Shown piece after piece: positions 42,504 to 44,134 of a DNA stretch of 44,134 nucleotides. Source of the DNA: Bacillota bacterium. GTDB lineage: Bacteria > Bacillota_I > Bacilli_A > Izemoplasmatales > UBA1188. The stretch covers positions 1 to 44,134 of the forward strand of contig JAEYPN010000019.1 in assembly GCA_023410715.1 (NCBI GenBank), read 5' to 3'. The position numbers were made by a program, and so were the translations under genes. The notes beneath the pieces were generated by a model. That model saw only the letters and a list, made by a program, of their open reading frames with translations, did no database searches and was not told the origin of the DNA. The stretch's first letter is position 1; every line of letters starts with the position of its first letter.

Positions 42504-43832
42504 CTATTTAGCCGTGACAACATATTCATCATTTACGGTACTAATTTGATGAGTTTCTAGATTTACGTAATCATTTGGATTAGCTTTAAATGTTCCACCA
42601 GTGATGAAAGGGCCCATTTCTCCATAACTATATGCTCCATAATTACCTTTAAAATGACCACCGGAAATTATTACAGTTTCAGTTGGAGTTTTCTTTGTTC
42701 CTCCTGTAAAAGCAACGTCTCCTTCAAAATTACCACCAGTAATTGTTATTTTTGTTTTAGCAAAACTATCACCAAAAGTATATGAATAAATAGCTAAGTT
42801 ATATTCTTCATCACTAGATTTAAGTGTTCCGCCACTTATATTTATTTCAGCTAATTTTTCAGCACCAGATGACCCTGGTAAATGAAGCCAAATTGCACGG
42901 GCACCTTCAAGAATTCCACCTGTAACATTGACTATATTATTATAAGTAGTGCTGTTTGCGTACATCCTTAGTGCAAAATTGTCTGTAGCTAGAACCTTAC
43001 CACCTTTAACATTAACTATTGCATGATTATTTCCACTATTATTATCAATTGCGTATGCTGCACCACCAGAAGTCGTATTTTCAATAAGTCCACTTTCTAT
43101 AATTAGTTCACCACTATTTGTTATTGTATTATTAGCATATGAAGGAAATGGATGATTTGGATCTTCATCACTCCAATCATCATCAGGATTTAAAGCTTTA
43201 TTAGTAATAAGACCTGTCCCACCGCCATTTTTACTAATATCCGTTCTATCTTGAATAGTCAAAGTCCCATTATTTTTTATAAGTTCTGTTGTACTAGATA
43301 GATCAGGTTTAAAGGAAATAGTATGGCCATTTAATTCAAGAGTTTTTTTAGTATCTTTAGAAATTGTGATACCTGTTTTTGTATTGTCAACCGAAATATT
43401 ATTCATTAAAACAATAATTTCTCCTTCTTGAGAAATTGCCTCTTTTAATTCTTCATAATTATTCACGATAAAATTAACAACATTATAAATTATTGTCAAT
43501 GTCTTGGTTCCATAAGATATAGTTATGGTCTTTCTACCAACTGATGATGTATTAAGTTTTCCATTTACTAGTCCTGAGACATTAAGCTTGGAATCTGTAA
43601 TAGGAAGATCTTTATGTTCCTCTCCGTTGGCTTTTAGATTAACAGTATATTGATTAGCATCAATATCTTCATTTAGTTTAATGTAACCTTCAGGTGCTTT
43701 ACTAATTGTTAGTTCTATAATGTTAGTAGTCTTACTACTAGTATTAGTTTTACTAGATACACTTGTTTTTCTACAACCTATTAAAGTTAAAATACCAAAT
43801 AAAAATATAGGTAATACAAAAATTTTTTTCAT
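42504..43832 (-). CDS. surface lipoprotein with beta-helix-like repeats
   Basis: 442 aa from ATG 43832 (AGGAG upstream; an in-frame ATG at 43889 has no site). A signal peptide with lipobox LIGC gives Cys20. A Ser/Thr linker and a small beta domain follow. From about residue 125 there is a run of short repeats of the type ITISGGTLK/ITGGNFEG/VIISGGHFKG/FITGGTFKA, with LELNGHTI and LTIQD earlier. This is the pattern of right-handed parallel beta-helices, as in pectate-lyase-like surface proteins and adhesins. No catalytic signature is seen. Thought to be displayed outside the cell. Ligand or substrate unknown. Confidence 0.8.
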   Translation of the reverse strand: MKKIFVLPIFLFGILTLIGCRKTSVSSKTNTSSKTTNIIELTISKAPEGYIKLNEDIDANQYTVNLKANGEEHKDLPITDSKLNVSGLVNGKLNTSSVGRKTITISYGTKTLTIIYNVVNFIVNNYEELKEAISQEGEIIVLMNNISVDNTKTGITISKDTKKTLELNGHTISFKPDLSSTTELIKNNGTLTIQDRTDISKNGGGTGLITNKALNPDDDWSDEDPNHPFPSYANNTITNSGELIIESGLIENTTSGGAAYAIDNNSGNNHAIVNVKGGKVLATDNFALRMYANSTTYNNIVNVTGGILEGARAIWLHLPGSSGAEKLAEINISGGTLKSSDEEYNLAIYSYTFGDSFAKTKITITGGNFEGDVAFTGGTKKTPTETVIISGGHFKGNYGAYSYGEMGPFITGGTFKANPNDYVNLETHQISTVNDEYVVTAK

Positions 43833-43848
43833 GATTATCTCCTTGTTT

Positions 43849-43903
43849 GTTAAATTAAGATTTAAATAAAAATTTTTATATAAATCCACATACTTAATTT
43901 AAC
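43849..43903. repeat. 11-bp perfect inverted repeat upstream of the surface lipoprotein
   Basis: GTTAAATTAAG (43849-43859) and CTTAATTTAAC (43893-43903) are exact reverse complements, separated by 33 bases of AT-rich sequence and ending just before the ribosome site of the gene. Could be an operator or a leader hairpin. AT-only composition raises the chance of coincidence. Confidence 0.45.
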
Positions 43904-44007
43904 CTAAATAAGGAGTTTTTATTCTTTAAGTATTACTTTATATCTAAATTTCTTCACACAAAAATAATAGATATTTTTACTAAAATATATAATTAGTTAT
44001 TTAAATA

Positions 44008-44032
44008 GGTAGTGTCAAGAATTTTGTGTACT
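44008..44032. mobile_element. probable terminal repeat of an insertion sequence (IS256-like), edge of window
   Basis: The segment GGTAGTGTCAAGAATTTTGTGTA recalls IS256-family ends, where TGTGTA lies inside and GACACT near the tip. About 46 bases further in, a minus-strand reading frame ends, as expected for a transposase that runs beyond the window. The other end cannot be seen, so the element's size and target duplication are unknown. Confidence 0.4.
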
Positions 44033-44077
44033 TTCTTTTTAATTAAGTATTTTAAAGTTCTTAGTGTTTTAAATTTT

Positions 44078-44134
44078 TTATATTTGATATTTGTCGATTA
44101 GCTTTTGTTGTAGTTCACCTAAAGCTAATCCAAA
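44078..44134 (-). CDS. partial C-terminus, possibly of an IS256-type transposase
   Basis: Eighteen codons enter from the right edge (FGLALGELQQKLIDKYQI) and stop with TAA at 44078. Too short for identification on its own. The call depends on the terminal repeat next to it. The frame is the only one with this length of open sequence at the edge on the minus strand that I checked. Confidence 0.3.
   Translation of the reverse strand, partial: FGLALGELQQKLIDKYQI

Noticed and set aside
1..44134. CRISPR arrays, phage genes, toxin-antitoxin or defence islands
   Set aside because: No regularly spaced repeats and no gene with a recognised defence, integrase or phage domain. The SdpI-like and DUF1648-like proteins have no peptide-toxin gene beside them.

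Overview
The window is strongly AT-rich (well under 35% G+C by eye), has short intergenic gaps, A/T-rich Shine-Dalgarno spacers, many overlapping genes, and intrinsic hairpin/T-tract terminators. It looks like a low-GC Gram-positive chromosome, most plausibly an anaerobic wall-poor or Mollicutes-related Bacilli lineage (Acholeplasmatales/Izemoplasmatales/RF39-like); the exact taxon is inference. TGA is used as a real stop (ends of addB, pncA and rnfG, each inside a tight overlap or just before the next start) and Trp is TGG, so the Mycoplasma code 4 does not apply. I see no CRISPR array, prophage or toxin system.

Layout. 1-5.7 kb: addB-addA recombination helicase/nuclease (minus). 5.8-6.8 kb: membrane-anchored XRE regulator (minus). 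6.8-10.3 kb: plus-strand operon of an unknown conserved protein, a GH4 alpha-galacturonidase-like enzyme, an M19 dipeptidase and peptide deformylase. 10.3-14.4 kb: DUF2500 membrane protein, tRNA-Lys, and a tightly overlapping NAD-salvage operon pncA-nudix-pncB-lipoprotein (minus). 14.5-17.3 kb: small lipoprotein, GNAT-fold protein, DUF819 transporter (plus). 17.4-17.8 kb: tRNA-Asp, -Arg, -Pro, -Cys. 17.8-18.4 kb: gene-poor stretch with what looks like a decayed DnaQ-type exonuclease gene. 18.4-19.4 kb: plsX. 19.4-27.4 kb: long minus-strand operon rnfC-D-G-E-A-B-mscL-asparagine synthetase. 27.4-30.2 kb: nudix-chorismate mutase-rluF and trxA-trxB. 30.3-33.8 kb: heterodimeric ABC exporter pair (plus). 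34-36 kb: ktrB-ktrA potassium uptake. 36.1-39.1 kb: small membrane protein, GNAT-like protein, a decayed gene, membrane M28 peptidase. 39.3-41.1 kb: Dps, PnuC behind an attenuator/riboswitch-like leader, SdpI-like protein. 41.2-44.1 kb: OsmC, DUF2179 protein, a large surface lipoprotein, and probably the edge of an insertion sequence.

How it fits together. Energy and redox metabolism centre on the Rnf complex (ferredoxin:NAD+ oxidoreductase, ion pumping). Its RnfD carries two extra C-terminal FMN-binding modules and its RnfB is cut down to the N-terminal cluster domain. The nearby thioredoxin reductase has lost the usual NADPH motifs, so a ferredoxin-linked or other donor is possible. NAD supply is covered by niacin salvage (pncA, pncB), a Nudix enzyme and a PnuC vitamin transporter under apparent transcription attenuation. 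The asparagine synthetase has no catalytic glutaminase Cys and probably uses free ammonia. The best candidates for something undescribed are the RnfD-FMN-FMN fusion, the pnuC leader RNA and the glutaminase-dead asparagine synthetase; I found no clear new defence or mobile system.
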